From: Saprospiraceae bacterium
GTDB taxonomy: Bacteria > Bacteroidota > Bacteroidia > Chitinophagales > Saprospiraceae
Assembly: GCA_016718205.1 (NCBI GenBank)
Contig: JADKEB010000031.1
Span: 620,001-684,000 of the forward strand
DNA: 64,000 nt
Reading direction: 5' to 3'
Shown here: piece after piece, positions 1 to 9,103 of the stretch
How positions within the stretch are numbered: position 1 is the stretch's first letter
Layout: every line of letters starts with the position of its first letter
Notes under the pieces: model-generated
Databases searched by the model: none
What the model was told of the DNA's origin: nothing
What the model saw: only the letters and a program-made list of their open reading frames with translations
Position numbers and translations under genes: made by a program

Positions 1-288
1 GCTGCTGCTATGACCATGGGATTGGAAATCCAGGAATATGCCCCTAAAAAAATCAAACAATCCATCACCGGAAACGGAAATGCTTCAAAAGAGCAGGTCG
101 CTGCAATGTTGGAAAGTATATTGAAAATCAAAATAACATCCAAACACTTTGATGCGACTGATGCCCTTGGAGTAGCAGTAACCCACTTCAATCAGACCGG
201 TAGTATTACAGGTGGAGGTAAAAAACATTCCGGTTGGGCGTCATTCATAAAAGATAATCCCGATAAAGTAAAAAGTGAAGGATCATAG
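1..288 (+). CDS. ruvC: Holliday junction resolvase RuvC, C-terminal part (5' end outside window)
   Basis: The reading frame is open from the first base and ends at 288, so only about 95 C-terminal residues are present. They contain the RuvC C-terminal pattern KKIKQSITGNGNASKEQVAAM followed by DATDALGVAVTH, which carries the last acidic metal ligands (Asp in DATDA). In this family RuvC cuts Holliday junctions in the cytoplasm with RuvAB. The tail after the conserved helix (about 30 residues, Gly/Lys/Ser-rich) is somewhat longer than usual. The first three acidic ligands lie outside the window. Confidence 0.9.
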   Translation, partial: AAAMTMGLEIQEYAPKKIKQSITGNGNASKEQVAAMLESILKIKITSKHFDATDALGVAVTHFNQTGSITGGGKKHSGWASFIKDNPDKVKSEGS

Positions 289-357
289 ATAACCAATGAT
301 GTAAACCATTACTACTAATCTCATTCCGGAATTTTAGGAGTATTGTTAAGTTTTAAT

Positions 358-365
358 TAAATTTG
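358..365 (+). promoter_or_regulatory. Candidate Bacteroidota -7 box for alaA
   Basis: TAAATTTG matches the Bacteroidota -7 consensus TAnnTTTG and lies about 30 bases before the alaA start. I see no convincing -33 TTTG element at the right spacing, so support is partial. Confidence 0.4.
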
Positions 366-396
366 CAGCTTCAACAGCGACTTCAACATCACAGAA

Positions 397-1638
397 ATGC
401 AATATAATAAAAGTAATAGGCTCGACCAACTTAGTTATGCTATCAGAGGACCAATTTTTGATAAGGCCCAGCAGCTGGAAGCAACCGGACAAAAAATCAT
501 TCAACTCAATATCGGAAACCCGGCACCTTTTGGTTTTGACGTACCTGATGAGATAGTACATGATATGATTCTGAATCTTAGAAATGCTCAAGGATATTCC
601 CATCATATGGGTATTTTTTCGGCCAGAAAGGCGGTGATGCATTATACTCAGCAACAAGGAATAAAAGGTGTCACTATAGATGATATTTATATCGGTAATG
701 GAGTGAGCGAACTTATCATCATGAGTATGCAGGCAGTTGTCAATGACGGAGATGAGATATTAGTGCCATCGCCTGATTATCCACTCTGGACCACAGCTAT
801 TGCCCTGGCTGGCGGCAAACCCGTACATTATATTTGTGACGAAGATTCAGATTGGAATCCTGATATTCAGGATATCACTTCAAAAATTACTTCAAAAACA
901 AAAGGTATAGTACTGATCAATCCCAATAATCCGACTGGTGCAGTATACGAAAAAGATATCATCACCGACATCATAAAAATTGCACAGGAAAAAAAAATGA
1001 TCCTATTTTCGGATGAAATATATGATAAAGTGCTTTATGACAATCATAAGCATCACCCCACTGCAGCGCTAAGTGACGATGTCCTGATATTTACATATGG
1101 TGGCCTATCCAAAAATTACCGGGCAGCAGGATTCAGAGGAGGTTGGCTGATTCTGAGTGGACCTGTACATAAAGCGAAATCTATAGCTGAAGGGCTCAAT
1201 TTACTGGCAAGTATGAGATTGTGCGCTAATGTTCCAACCCAATTTGGTATACAAACAGCTTTGGGTGGATATCAGAGTATTGATGATCTGGTGTCTCCAG
1301 ACGGCAGACTCACACAACAAAGGGATTTGATACATTATATGATTACTGATATCCCGGGTGTGACTTGTGTAAAACCAAAAGGAGCATTGTACCTGTTTCC
1401 GAAAATAGATCTGAAAAAATTTAATTTTATTGATGATGAAGATTTTGCATACAGACTACTGGAAGAGAAACATGTACTCATCGTTCCGGGTTCAGGCTTC
1501 AATCATCAGGACAAATCACATTTTAGAATTGTTTTTTTACCTCCTACTGAAGAATTGAAGAAAGCCGGAAAATTAATATCTCAATTTTTTGATCTTTCAT
1601 TGTTGCCACAGAAAACTGTAAAAACAGTAAATAAATAA
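397..1638 (+). CDS. alaA: Alanine aminotransferase AlaA-type (class I/II PLP enzyme)
   Basis: A 413-residue fold-type I aminotransferase that closely follows E. coli AlaA along its whole length. Visible motifs are LNIGNPAPFGFD near residues 37-48, NPNNPTGAVY at 175-184, SDEIYDK at 205-211 and SKNYRAAGFRGGW at 238-250, where K239 is the PLP-binding lysine. The expected role is transfer of the amino group between alanine/pyruvate and glutamate/2-oxoglutarate in the cytoplasm. Length matches the family (about 405). A symporter gene follows 18 bases downstream on the same strand, so the two may be cotranscribed. Substrate choice is inferred from similarity to AlaA. Confidence 0.9.
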   Translation: MQYNKSNRLDQLSYAIRGPIFDKAQQLEATGQKIIQLNIGNPAPFGFDVPDEIVHDMILNLRNAQGYSHHMGIFSARKAVMHYTQQQGIKGVTIDDIYIGNGVSELIIMSMQAVVNDGDEILVPSPDYPLWTTAIALAGGKPVHYICDEDSDWNPDIQDITSKITSKTKGIVLINPNNPTGAVYEKDIITDIIKIAQEKKMILFSDEIYDKVLYDNHKHHPTAALSDDVLIFTYGGLSKNYRAAGFRGGWLILSGPVHKAKSIAEGLNLLASMRLCANVPTQFGIQTALGGYQSIDDLVSPDGRLTQQRDLIHYMITDIPGVTCVKPKGALYLFPKIDLKKFNFIDDEDFAYRLLEEKHVLIVPGSGFNHQDKSHFRIVFLPPTEELKKAGKLISQFFDLSLLPQKTVKTVNK

Positions 1639-1656
1639 GATTTACCTAAAAGCAAA

Positions 1657-3048
1657 ATGCTGCAACTTTCCATTGTTATATATTTTCTTGTGACTTTGGG
1701 TGTGGGGTTTTACGCATCCCGAAGAGTGAATAATGCAGGCGACTTTATCAACGCAGGCAGAAATCTGCACCCTGCCTTAAACACAGCAGCTTTATTTGCC
1801 TTATGGTTTGGCAGTGAAACTGTATTTGGAGCGAGCTCAGAATTTGCAAGCCACGGATTCATTGGAGTGATTGAAGATCCGTTAGGAGGAGTGTTATGCC
1901 TTCTTTTGGTGGGTTTATTTTTTTCCAGACGCCTCTATGCACTGAATGTATATACTATAGGAGACTTATTCCGAAAGAACTATGGCCCTAAAATAGAAAT
2001 GTTCAGCTCGGCGCTTATGATAGTAAGTTTTGTCGGATATGCAGCTGCCCAGGTGGTAGCATTAGGACTGATTTCTCAATCCTTAATGGATATCAGCCTC
2101 CAAAACGGGATGTTGATCAGCATCTCAGTTGTAGTACTGTATACTTTTACTGGTGGGATGTGGGCTGTGTCTGTCACTGACTTTATTCAAAGCATCTTGA
2201 TTGTAGTAGGATTGATGGTTGTGGCATGGTATGTTACGGACATAACGGGGGGTATACTACCAATAGCAAATAGTCTAACTCCTGAACAAACAAGATTTTT
2301 TCCTGAAAATAATTCTGTGAGCTGGCTTAACTGGCTCTCGGCCTGGATGGTGCTTGGATTTGGCAGCATTGCTTCACAGGACATTTTTCAAAGGATCAAT
2401 TCCGCCAGAAGCAATTCTGCAGCTTTTTATTCAACTATTTTCGGAGCTATTTTATATTTGATTTTTTCGATGCTGCCATTATATTTGATCACTGCGACAA
2501 AGCTTATAGATCCTTCTCTGATGCAGGGCGATCTCCAGCTTGCCTTACCCCGATTAGTCTTAATGAATATGCCTATGTGGGTGCAAATCTTATTTTTTGG
2601 GTCCCTGCTCAGTGCCATCATGAGTACCTGCAGTGGTGCATTACTAGCACCGGCAAGTCTGCTATCTGAAAACATCATCAAGCCACTTCAGCAAAAAATA
2701 ATCAATGACAAAAGGTTTTTATTATATACTCGGCTCTCAGTTATAATAATAGGATTGAGTGCTTATTTTCTTGCTCTAAGTAGCCAAAACATTTTTGATT
2801 TGGTCGGTGAGTCAAGTGTGATAGGGCTTGTTACTATTTTTATACCATTTGTAGCTACTTTGTTTTTTGGACATACAAACAAATTGGCAGCCATTTCTTC
2901 TATGCTACTTGGTACTATTGTCTATATCATATTCAGAGTATTCACAATTTCTGAGATAAACCCATTGTTTCCAGGTTTTATTGCTAGTATTGCAGGCTTG
3001 GGATTGGGACAGGTGATCAGTGTATTTATAAATAAAAAAGGTTCGTAA
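1657..3048 (+). CDS. Sodium:solute symporter family (SSS) transporter
   Basis: A 463-residue polytopic inner-membrane protein with about 12-13 hydrophobic segments. The N-terminal helix followed by SRRVNNAGDFINAGRNL and ALWFGSETVFGASSEF is characteristic of SSS symporters, as are the YTFTGGMWAVSVTDFIQ and FGSIASQDIFQRI segments. These proteins couple Na+ entry to uptake of amino acids, sugars, vitamins or organic acids. The substrate cannot be read from sequence. Proximity to alaA (18 bp) makes an amino or organic acid reasonable, but this is inference. No regulatory kinase domain is fused. Confidence 0.85.
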   Translation: MLQLSIVIYFLVTLGVGFYASRRVNNAGDFINAGRNLHPALNTAALFALWFGSETVFGASSEFASHGFIGVIEDPLGGVLCLLLVGLFFSRRLYALNVYTIGDLFRKNYGPKIEMFSSALMIVSFVGYAAAQVVALGLISQSLMDISLQNGMLISISVVVLYTFTGGMWAVSVTDFIQSILIVVGLMVVAWYVTDITGGILPIANSLTPEQTRFFPENNSVSWLNWLSAWMVLGFGSIASQDIFQRINSARSNSAAFYSTIFGAILYLIFSMLPLYLITATKLIDPSLMQGDLQLALPRLVLMNMPMWVQILFFGSLLSAIMSTCSGALLAPASLLSENIIKPLQQKIINDKRFLLYTRLSVIIIGLSAYFLALSSQNIFDLVGESSVIGLVTIFIPFVATLFFGHTNKLAAISSMLLGTIVYIIFRVFTISEINPLFPGFIASIAGLGLGQVISVFINKKGS

Positions 3049-3147
3049 AACTATGGAAATTCAACCTTTGACTACTGATATGAGTAAAATCATAATACTG
3101 ATTGACAAAAATCAAATTAATGACTTCAAACGGAATCTATTTTTGCC

Positions 3148-5562
3148 ATGTCAAAACAATTGAGTGACATGTTTAAACTTAAATCAGCAGAACACCACAC
3201 TACTGTGGAGTGTTCTCACTGCGGCGATGAATGCCCAAATGATCATCCCGTCCATGATGGAAAGGATTTTTGTTGCAATGGCTGCAAGGTGGTATATTCT
3301 GTCCTCAAAGACCACGACTTAGGTGATTACTATGCATTTCAGGAAAAGCCCGGCATAAGCCAAAGATCGATTCTTTCAAAAGATTATAAGTTTTTGGATG
3401 ATGATGATGTCATCAACAATTTATTGGAATTCAGGGACGATCATATCTGCAAAATAAGTTTTACTCTGCCACAGGTACATTGTTCATCCTGTATATGGTT
3501 ATTAGAAAATCTCAACAAACTAGATCAGGGAATACTGGGTTCAAGGGTGAATTTTTTACGAAAATCAGCCACCATCAGTTACGATCCGTCCAAAATCACT
3601 TTAAGACAAGTTGTGGAAAAACTGGCAATGATAGGCTATCCACCTGAACTTAATCTTCAAAAACTCTCCAATTCCAAAGCGGATATCCATGACAGAAGTC
3701 TTTACTATAAACTTGGATTAGCGGGTTTTTCGTTTGGTAATATCATGTTACTGAGTTTTCCGGAGTACCTTGGTTTTGAGCATGCTTCAGTAAAATTTTA
3801 TATAGGGTACATCAATATCATTTTGGCCCTTCCAGTATTGCTATATAGTGGATTTGATTACATCAGATCTGCCTACTGGACCTTTAGAATGAAGCAAATC
3901 AACATTGACATCCCTATAGCTGTAGGAATGTTGACTTTATTTTTCAGGAGTGTGTTTGAGATCGTAACAGCTACTGGAGAAGGATATTTGGATAGTCTGG
4001 CCGGATTTGTTTTTTTCCTTTTGATTGGTAAGTGGTTTCAGCATTACACATTTTATTCGATAGCTTTTGACAGAAATTACAAATCATATTTCCCCATTTC
4101 GTCTTTGGTAAAAGAAAACGGCGAGTGGGTTTCCAGAAGCCTTGACAAGTTGGAAGCAGGTGACATCTTACTGGTCAAAAATGAAGAAATCATCGCTGGT
4201 GATGCACTGCTTTTGAAAGGTGAGGCTACTGTAGATTATAGTTTTGTCACCGGAGAATCCGATCTGAGAAAGAAAAAAGAAGGAGATAAACTTTTTGCTG
4301 GCGGAAAGATAGTAGGCTCAAATATTCAACTTCAATTAATCAAAAAGGTGGATCAATCATATCTCACCAAATTGTGGGATGAAGATTCATTCAAAATAGA
4401 TAAAGAGGCCAAAACACAAACCTTAATATCGCAAATAGGCAAATATTTTACAATTACTATCATGCTCATCGCTATACTTACTTTGATTTACTGGCTTATC
4501 ATTGATAAGTCAGTGGCATTCAATGCATTTACAGCGGTACTCATTGTAGCATGTCCCTGTGCTTTGGCCCTGGCACTTCCTTTCAGTTACGGCAATATCT
4601 TACGTTTACTTGGGAAAAGATTTTTTTATCTTAAAAATGTACAAGTGATTGATAGAATTCAGCAAATCGATGACATCATTTTTGACAAAACAGGTACCAT
4701 CACAGACCATAAAAACATCGAAGCTACGATATCAGGACCACAACTCACCACCAGAGAATGTTACCTTATAAAAAGTGCAGTCTACCAATCAAACCACCCT
4801 CTTTCCAAGGCTATTTTTAGTATACTGCCCGGAGACTACAGCAAAGAACCGGAAAAGTTTAAAGAAATCACAGGTCAGGGTATCACTTCAGTATTTGCGG
4901 ATGACCAGGTCAGAGTAGGATCTCCCCTATTTATCGAAGGTTCAGCCAAAAATGAACATAAAAGTGTCGTAGCGGAAGTTAACGGTCATGTAGTCACATG
5001 GTTTTCTATCGAACATAAGCTGCGTGAAGGTGTTGAAGAGCTTGTAGAAACACTTGGTAAAAGTTATAGTGTGACGATTTTGTCTGGTGACAACGATAAA
5101 GAAGAAGCCCGATTAAAGTCATTTTTCCCGCAAAATGCAACTATGACATTTCATCAAACCCCATTGGACAAATTGAATCATATAAAACAAATGCAAGCCA
5201 AAGGCCGAAATGTGATGATGATAGGTGACGGACTTAATGATGCAGGTGCACTGATGCAGAGTAATGTAGGCATAGTCATTTCTGAAGATTCCAATAATTT
5301 CACTCCGGCTTGTGATGCCATATTGGGAGCAAAAGCATTTCCATCATTGCTAAGTTATCTCAGATTTCTGAAAAAAGCCAGATGGATTATTATTGGCGCA
5401 TTTGTACTGGCGTTTCTATACAATGTTTTAGGTCTCTATTTTGCTGTGAGAGGTGAACTCTCTCCTGTAGTTGCTGCCATTTTGATGCCCATCAGTTCTA
5501 TCACGGTGATGGTCTACGGACTGCTATCAAGTACGCTTGTCTTTAGAAAAATGTGCCGATAA
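3148..5562 (+). CDS. ccoI: Heavy-metal P1B-type ATPase, CcoI/FixI-like copper transporter
   Basis: An 804-residue P-type ATPase. The N-terminal region has the FixI/CcoI-type cysteine cluster (C22-x2-C25, C42-C43-x2-C46), followed by an HMA-like domain with CSSC at 112-115. Membrane helices follow, then the TGES actuator loop, the CPC metal-site motif at 469-471, the phosphorylation motif DKTGT with D513, and a GDGLND hinge. CcoI/FixI proteins deliver copper for cbb3 oxidase assembly. I see no ccoNOP or ccoS genes beside it, so cbb3 biogenesis is inferred from the N-terminal architecture. An alternative start is Met8 (3169): a -7-like TATTTTTG at 3138-3145 sits so close to 3148 that a transcript from it would be nearly leaderless. 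Confidence 0.85.
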   Translation: MSKQLSDMFKLKSAEHHTTVECSHCGDECPNDHPVHDGKDFCCNGCKVVYSVLKDHDLGDYYAFQEKPGISQRSILSKDYKFLDDDDVINNLLEFRDDHICKISFTLPQVHCSSCIWLLENLNKLDQGILGSRVNFLRKSATISYDPSKITLRQVVEKLAMIGYPPELNLQKLSNSKADIHDRSLYYKLGLAGFSFGNIMLLSFPEYLGFEHASVKFYIGYINIILALPVLLYSGFDYIRSAYWTFRMKQINIDIPIAVGMLTLFFRSVFEIVTATGEGYLDSLAGFVFFLLIGKWFQHYTFYSIAFDRNYKSYFPISSLVKENGEWVSRSLDKLEAGDILLVKNEEIIAGDALLLKGEATVDYSFVTGESDLRKKKEGDKLFAGGKIVGSNIQLQLIKKVDQSYLTKLWDEDSFKIDKEAKTQTLISQIGKYFTITIMLIAILTLIYWLIIDKSVAFNAFTAVLIVACPCALALALPFSYGNILRLLGKRFFYLKNVQVIDRIQQIDDIIFDKTGTITDHKNIEATISGPQLTTRECYLIKSAVYQSNHPLSKAIFSILPGDYSKEPEKFKEITGQGITSVFADDQVRVGSPLFIEGSAKNEHKSVVAEVNGHVVTWFSIEHKLREGVEELVETLGKSYSVTILSGDNDKEEARLKSFFPQNATMTFHQTPLDKLNHIKQMQAKGRNVMMIGDGLNDAGALMQSNVGIVISEDSNNFTPACDAILGAKAFPSLLSYLRFLKKARWIIIGAFVLAFLYNVLGLYFAVRGELSPVVAAILMPISSITVMVYGLLSSTLVFRKMCR

Positions 5563-5625
5563 TAAATTTGATATTGGCTTGGGGATAACGCTTTTTTTTA
5601 CCTTAAAATCACAATGTTATCCATT

Positions 5626-6133
5626 TCACACATTGTCAAGATAAAGTCGTTTTTCATTCTTCAATGATTCGATATGATTACTTGCTTCTTGTTTCATCGT
5701 ATCAAGGTGAACCATCATTCGATCAGTATTTCGTAAATTTTCATGAATACATTCTTTACTTTTTCTCAAGTGCAGACTGTATATCTTCCAACTCTTTATT
5801 GAGTTTTTGCTCAAGACTGTCAATTATGGATATTACCTGCCTTATATTCTTTATCTGTTGAATCAGGTCGTAGAACAATAGAGTCAACCCACTTTCTTGT
5901 ACTTTGTCGAATGCTGAAAGATTATTGCCAACCAGAATTAAATAATTTTCGAGTTGTTTAGCAGCTTCAGTCGCTTCATGTATTTGCAACAATAGTTGTT
6001 CATTAATTTTACCTAACCTGAGCGGAAAATCAAAAATAAACAGGAGATAATGCAGGTATGTTGTGGCAAATATCATAAATTCAAAGAACGAAAATGAAGG
6101 ATTATTACGTAGCAAAAAAGTGAACGATTTCAC
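5626..6133 (-). pseudogene. Possible frameshifted helical hypothetical protein
   Basis: Unrecognised. Two minus-strand reading frames follow each other. The first (6133 down to 5756, 125 residues) has a hydrophobic N-terminal stretch followed by long amphipathic helices. It stops at an A-rich run just after QSALEKK. In the adjacent frame the helical, charged character continues (KECIHENLRNTDRMMVHLD...) to a stop at 5626. One single-base shift near 5758-5775 would join them into a protein of about 165 residues with coiled-coil character. The region has no recognisable domain and ends in a 1-kb area with other signs of decay. It could equally be non-coding. Confidence 0.3.
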
Positions 6134-6287
6134 TTTTTAACGACTGAACTGCAAACATCGGCTTGCAGCGAATACTACTTCTATTGATAGACCGTCACTT
6201 GTTATTCCTGCAAACATCATAAATTATTTGCACAATCTTTATCTCTGGTGCTCATGAATACTAAAGTATTTCAAAGAACGAAAATGA
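6081..6287. repeat. 17-bp direct repeat pair
   Basis: TCAAAGAACGAAAATGA occurs at 6081-6097 and again at 6271-6287. A second shared string, GCAAA(T/C)ATCATAAATT, occurs near 6066 and 6211. Together they suggest an old partial duplication of about 150-190 bp around the start of the decayed minus-strand frame. Confidence 0.5.
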
Positions 6288-6686
6288 CCAAACGGTTTTC
6301 TTTGCAAGTTAAAGAAAAAAATTGACGTGTAAGTCAATTTAGTGCGGGAACCCGAAGCATAACTTCAGAATAGGAGACTTTCCAACTCCAACATATTGGT
6401 TGCTATTTTTGCCGATCAAAATTATGATCACCCGCTTGGCCGGCGAGGCAGGGTTTCTTCATGATCAAACAAAATCGTTAGCTTCATTTTTTCCTTCAGA
6501 AAAAACCACTCCCTCATATGTTAATCAATGGATTATTGGGTAATTTTATATGTGTTCACCTCAGATTTTACATTTGTTTGGTTCATCATAGATGATTATG
6601 TAAATCTGTCCAAGATGACATAAATCAGTTATACAAACCGTAAATTTAATTACATTTGTGTACCAAAAATAAAAATTCTTTTTCTT
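6134..6686. other. Non-coding spacer before maeB
   Basis: No convincing gene. A perfect 8-bp inverted repeat AAATTGAC (6319-6326) / GTCAATTT (6333-6340) could form a hairpin. A start-less plus frame from about 6343 to 6542 reads like a degraded protein C-terminus (ending ...VNQWIIG), and the opposite strand is also partly open; neither is recognisable. The right end holds the maeB promoter. Confidence 0.35.
6651..6658 (+). promoter_or_regulatory. Candidate -7 box for maeB
   Basis: TACATTTG is an exact match to TAnnTTTG and lies 28 bases before the maeB ATG. The -33 region is not clear. Confidence 0.5.
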
Positions 6687-9017
6687 ATGTCATCAAATGA
6701 AAAATTAAACAAGGACGCTTTATTATACCATGAGTTTCCGACACCCGGAAAGATATCGGTAGTTCCAACCAAAAAACACTCTACACAACGCGATCTGGCA
6801 TTGGCTTATTCACCCGGAGTAGCAGCACCATGTCTGGCAATCGAAAAAAATCCGCATGATGCTTATAGGTACACTTCCAAGGGTAATCTGGTGGCAGTCA
6901 TATCCAATGGTACGGCTGTTTTGGGATTGGGAGACATCGGAGCTTTAGCAGGAAAACCGGTGATGGAAGGCAAAGGATTGCTATTTAAAATATTTGCCGA
7001 TATTGATGTATTTGATATTGAAATTGACGAAAAAGACCCTGAAAAGTTCATTCAGATTGTCAAAGGAATTGCTCCCACATTTGGAGGTATCAATTTGGAA
7101 GACATTAAAGCACCCGAAGCATTTGAAATAGAAAGACGGTTAAAAGCAGAGTTGGATATTCCATTGATGCATGATGACCAACATGGTACTGCCATCATTT
7201 CGGCAGCAGGTTTGTTGAATGCTTGTGAAATTGTAGGAAAAAAACTCAATGAGATCAGAATAGTGGTCAATGGAGCAGGCGCTTCAGCTATTTCCTGTTC
7301 GCGATTGTACAAAAAATTGGGCATCAATCCTGAAAATATGATCATGTTGGACAGCAAAGGAGTGATCCGTAAGGATCGTTCTGATCTGTCACAAGAAAAA
7401 TTGGAATTTGCGACAAGTATTGACGTTGATACATTGGATGATGCCATAGCAGGTGCTGATATGTTTCTGGGATTGTCCAAAGCGGATGTTTTGACACCGG
7501 AAATGTTGTTAAAAATGGCACCCAATCCTATTGTCTTTGCATTGGCCAATCCCAATCCCGAAATAGATTACAATCTGGCGATGAGTACTCGTAGTGATCT
7601 GCTGATGGCTTCCGGACGTTCAGATTTTCCCAATCAGGTCAATAATGTGTTGGGATTCCCATATATTTTCAGGGGTGCGTTGGACGTAAGAGCCACCACC
7701 ATCAATGAAGATATGAAAATTGCAGCTGTGTATGCCTTGGCTGATTTGGCCAAACAAGCCGTGCCTGAGCAAGTCAATATTACATACGGCGAAAAACACA
7801 TCGCTTTTGGAAAAGAATACATCATTCCCAAACCATTTGATACCCGTTTGATAGAAGTAGTGCCATTGGCTGTAGCCAAAGCTGCCATGGAATCTGGAGT
7901 AGCCAAAGAACCCATTCCAGATTGGGAAAAGTACCGTGAACAATTGGCAGAACGATTGGGAAATGGTAGCAAATGGATGAAAAAACTGATCAATCAGGCT
8001 AAGCAAAACCCAAAACGTGTTGTATTTGCTGAAGCTGATCAGTTGGATGTTTTAAAAGCTGCACAGATAGCCTATGACGAAGGTATTTGCTTACCCATAT
8101 TATTGGGTAATAAAGATATAATACACGAACTCATGTATGAAATCAGTTTTGAAATGATCGCAGGAGATGTCCTCGTATTGGACCCTAAAAGTGCCGAACA
8201 GAAACAAAGAAGAGAAAAATTTGCTCATGATTTTTGGCTCAAACGTCAACGCAAAGGGGCCTTGCTGTATGATGCCAGGTCATTGATGCTGGAATGCAAT
8301 TATTTTGGAGCGATGCTGGTTGTTGAAGGTGAAGCAGATGCTATAATTTCAGGTTATACCAGAGGCTATGCGAGCGTAATAAAACCCATGATGGAGGTCA
8401 TAGGAGGTCAGGAAGATGTCAAACGTATTGCGGCCACCAATCTTATGCTGACATCTAAAGGACCACTTTTTTTATCGGATACAGCAGTCAATATTAACCC
8501 AAATGCTGAAGACCTGGCTAGTATTACCAAAATGACAGCTGACACCATGAACATGTTTGGAATCAAACCGGCTATCGCCCTTTTGTCATATTCAAATTTT
8601 GGTTCTTCCGATCATGAACTATCCACCAAGATAAACCAAGCTGTTAAGATATTGCATGACAACCATCCCGAAATAGATGTGGACGGTGAGATACAAGCCG
8701 ACTTTGCACTGAATCAGGAGATGATGAAAGACCGTTTCCCATTTTCAAAACTAGCTGGAAAAAAAGTCAATGCATTGATATTCCCGGAACTGTCGTCGGC
8801 TAATATAACATATAAAATCATGAAGGAACTCAATGATATAGAGTCAGTTGGACCTATCCTAATGGGTATGGACAGAGCTGTACACATCGTACAATTGGGA
8901 GCCCGGGTAGATGAAATGGTCAACATGACCACCATTGCAGTGGTAGATGCACAAGAAAGGGAAAAGAAAAAAAGAAAAGAAAAGTCGATGATCGGTACGT
9001 CGGACAAAAATGGGTAA
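6687..9017 (+). CDS. maeB: NADP-dependent malic enzyme with C-terminal phosphotransacetylase-like domain
   Basis: A 776-residue protein of MaeB architecture. The malic enzyme N-terminal and NAD(P)-binding domains span about residues 1-410 (YSPGVAAPC, GNLVAVISNGTAVLGLG, HDDQHGTA, VVNGAGASAISC). A phosphate acetyltransferase-like domain spans about 430-765 (SGYTRGYASVIKP, SDTAVNINP, LSYSNFGSS). It converts malate to pyruvate and CO2 with NADPH formation. In this class the C-terminal domain is regulatory (acetyl-CoA sensing) rather than catalytic. Length is normal for the family (about 760). It stands alone with its own promoter, and the start at 6687 follows a short A/T-rich leader. Confidence 0.95.
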   Translation: MSSNEKLNKDALLYHEFPTPGKISVVPTKKHSTQRDLALAYSPGVAAPCLAIEKNPHDAYRYTSKGNLVAVISNGTAVLGLGDIGALAGKPVMEGKGLLFKIFADIDVFDIEIDEKDPEKFIQIVKGIAPTFGGINLEDIKAPEAFEIERRLKAELDIPLMHDDQHGTAIISAAGLLNACEIVGKKLNEIRIVVNGAGASAISCSRLYKKLGINPENMIMLDSKGVIRKDRSDLSQEKLEFATSIDVDTLDDAIAGADMFLGLSKADVLTPEMLLKMAPNPIVFALANPNPEIDYNLAMSTRSDLLMASGRSDFPNQVNNVLGFPYIFRGALDVRATTINEDMKIAAVYALADLAKQAVPEQVNITYGEKHIAFGKEYIIPKPFDTRLIEVVPLAVAKAAMESGVAKEPIPDWEKYREQLAERLGNGSKWMKKLINQAKQNPKRVVFAEADQLDVLKAAQIAYDEGICLPILLGNKDIIHELMYEISFEMIAGDVLVLDPKSAEQKQRREKFAHDFWLKRQRKGALLYDARSLMLECNYFGAMLVVEGEADAIISGYTRGYASVIKPMMEVIGGQEDVKRIAATNLMLTSKGPLFLSDTAVNINPNAEDLASITKMTADTMNMFGIKPAIALLSYSNFGSSDHELSTKINQAVKILHDNHPEIDVDGEIQADFALNQEMMKDRFPFSKLAGKKVNALIFPELSSANITYKIMKELNDIESVGPILMGMDRAVHIVQLGARVDEMVNMTTIAVVDAQEREKKKRKEKSMIGTSDKNG

Positions 9018-9103
9018 GGTTCCCTGTTTAATCTTGATTTTGTATCTCATTTCAAGGTACAAACTCAATTCATAATAAGGCTTGATTTACATTGGGGTTT
9101 TAT

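Noticed and set aside
6343..6542. Start-less plus frame resembling a protein C-terminus
   Set aside because: No start codon or recognisable motif; the opposite strand is equally open, so coding is not supported beyond a possible relic.
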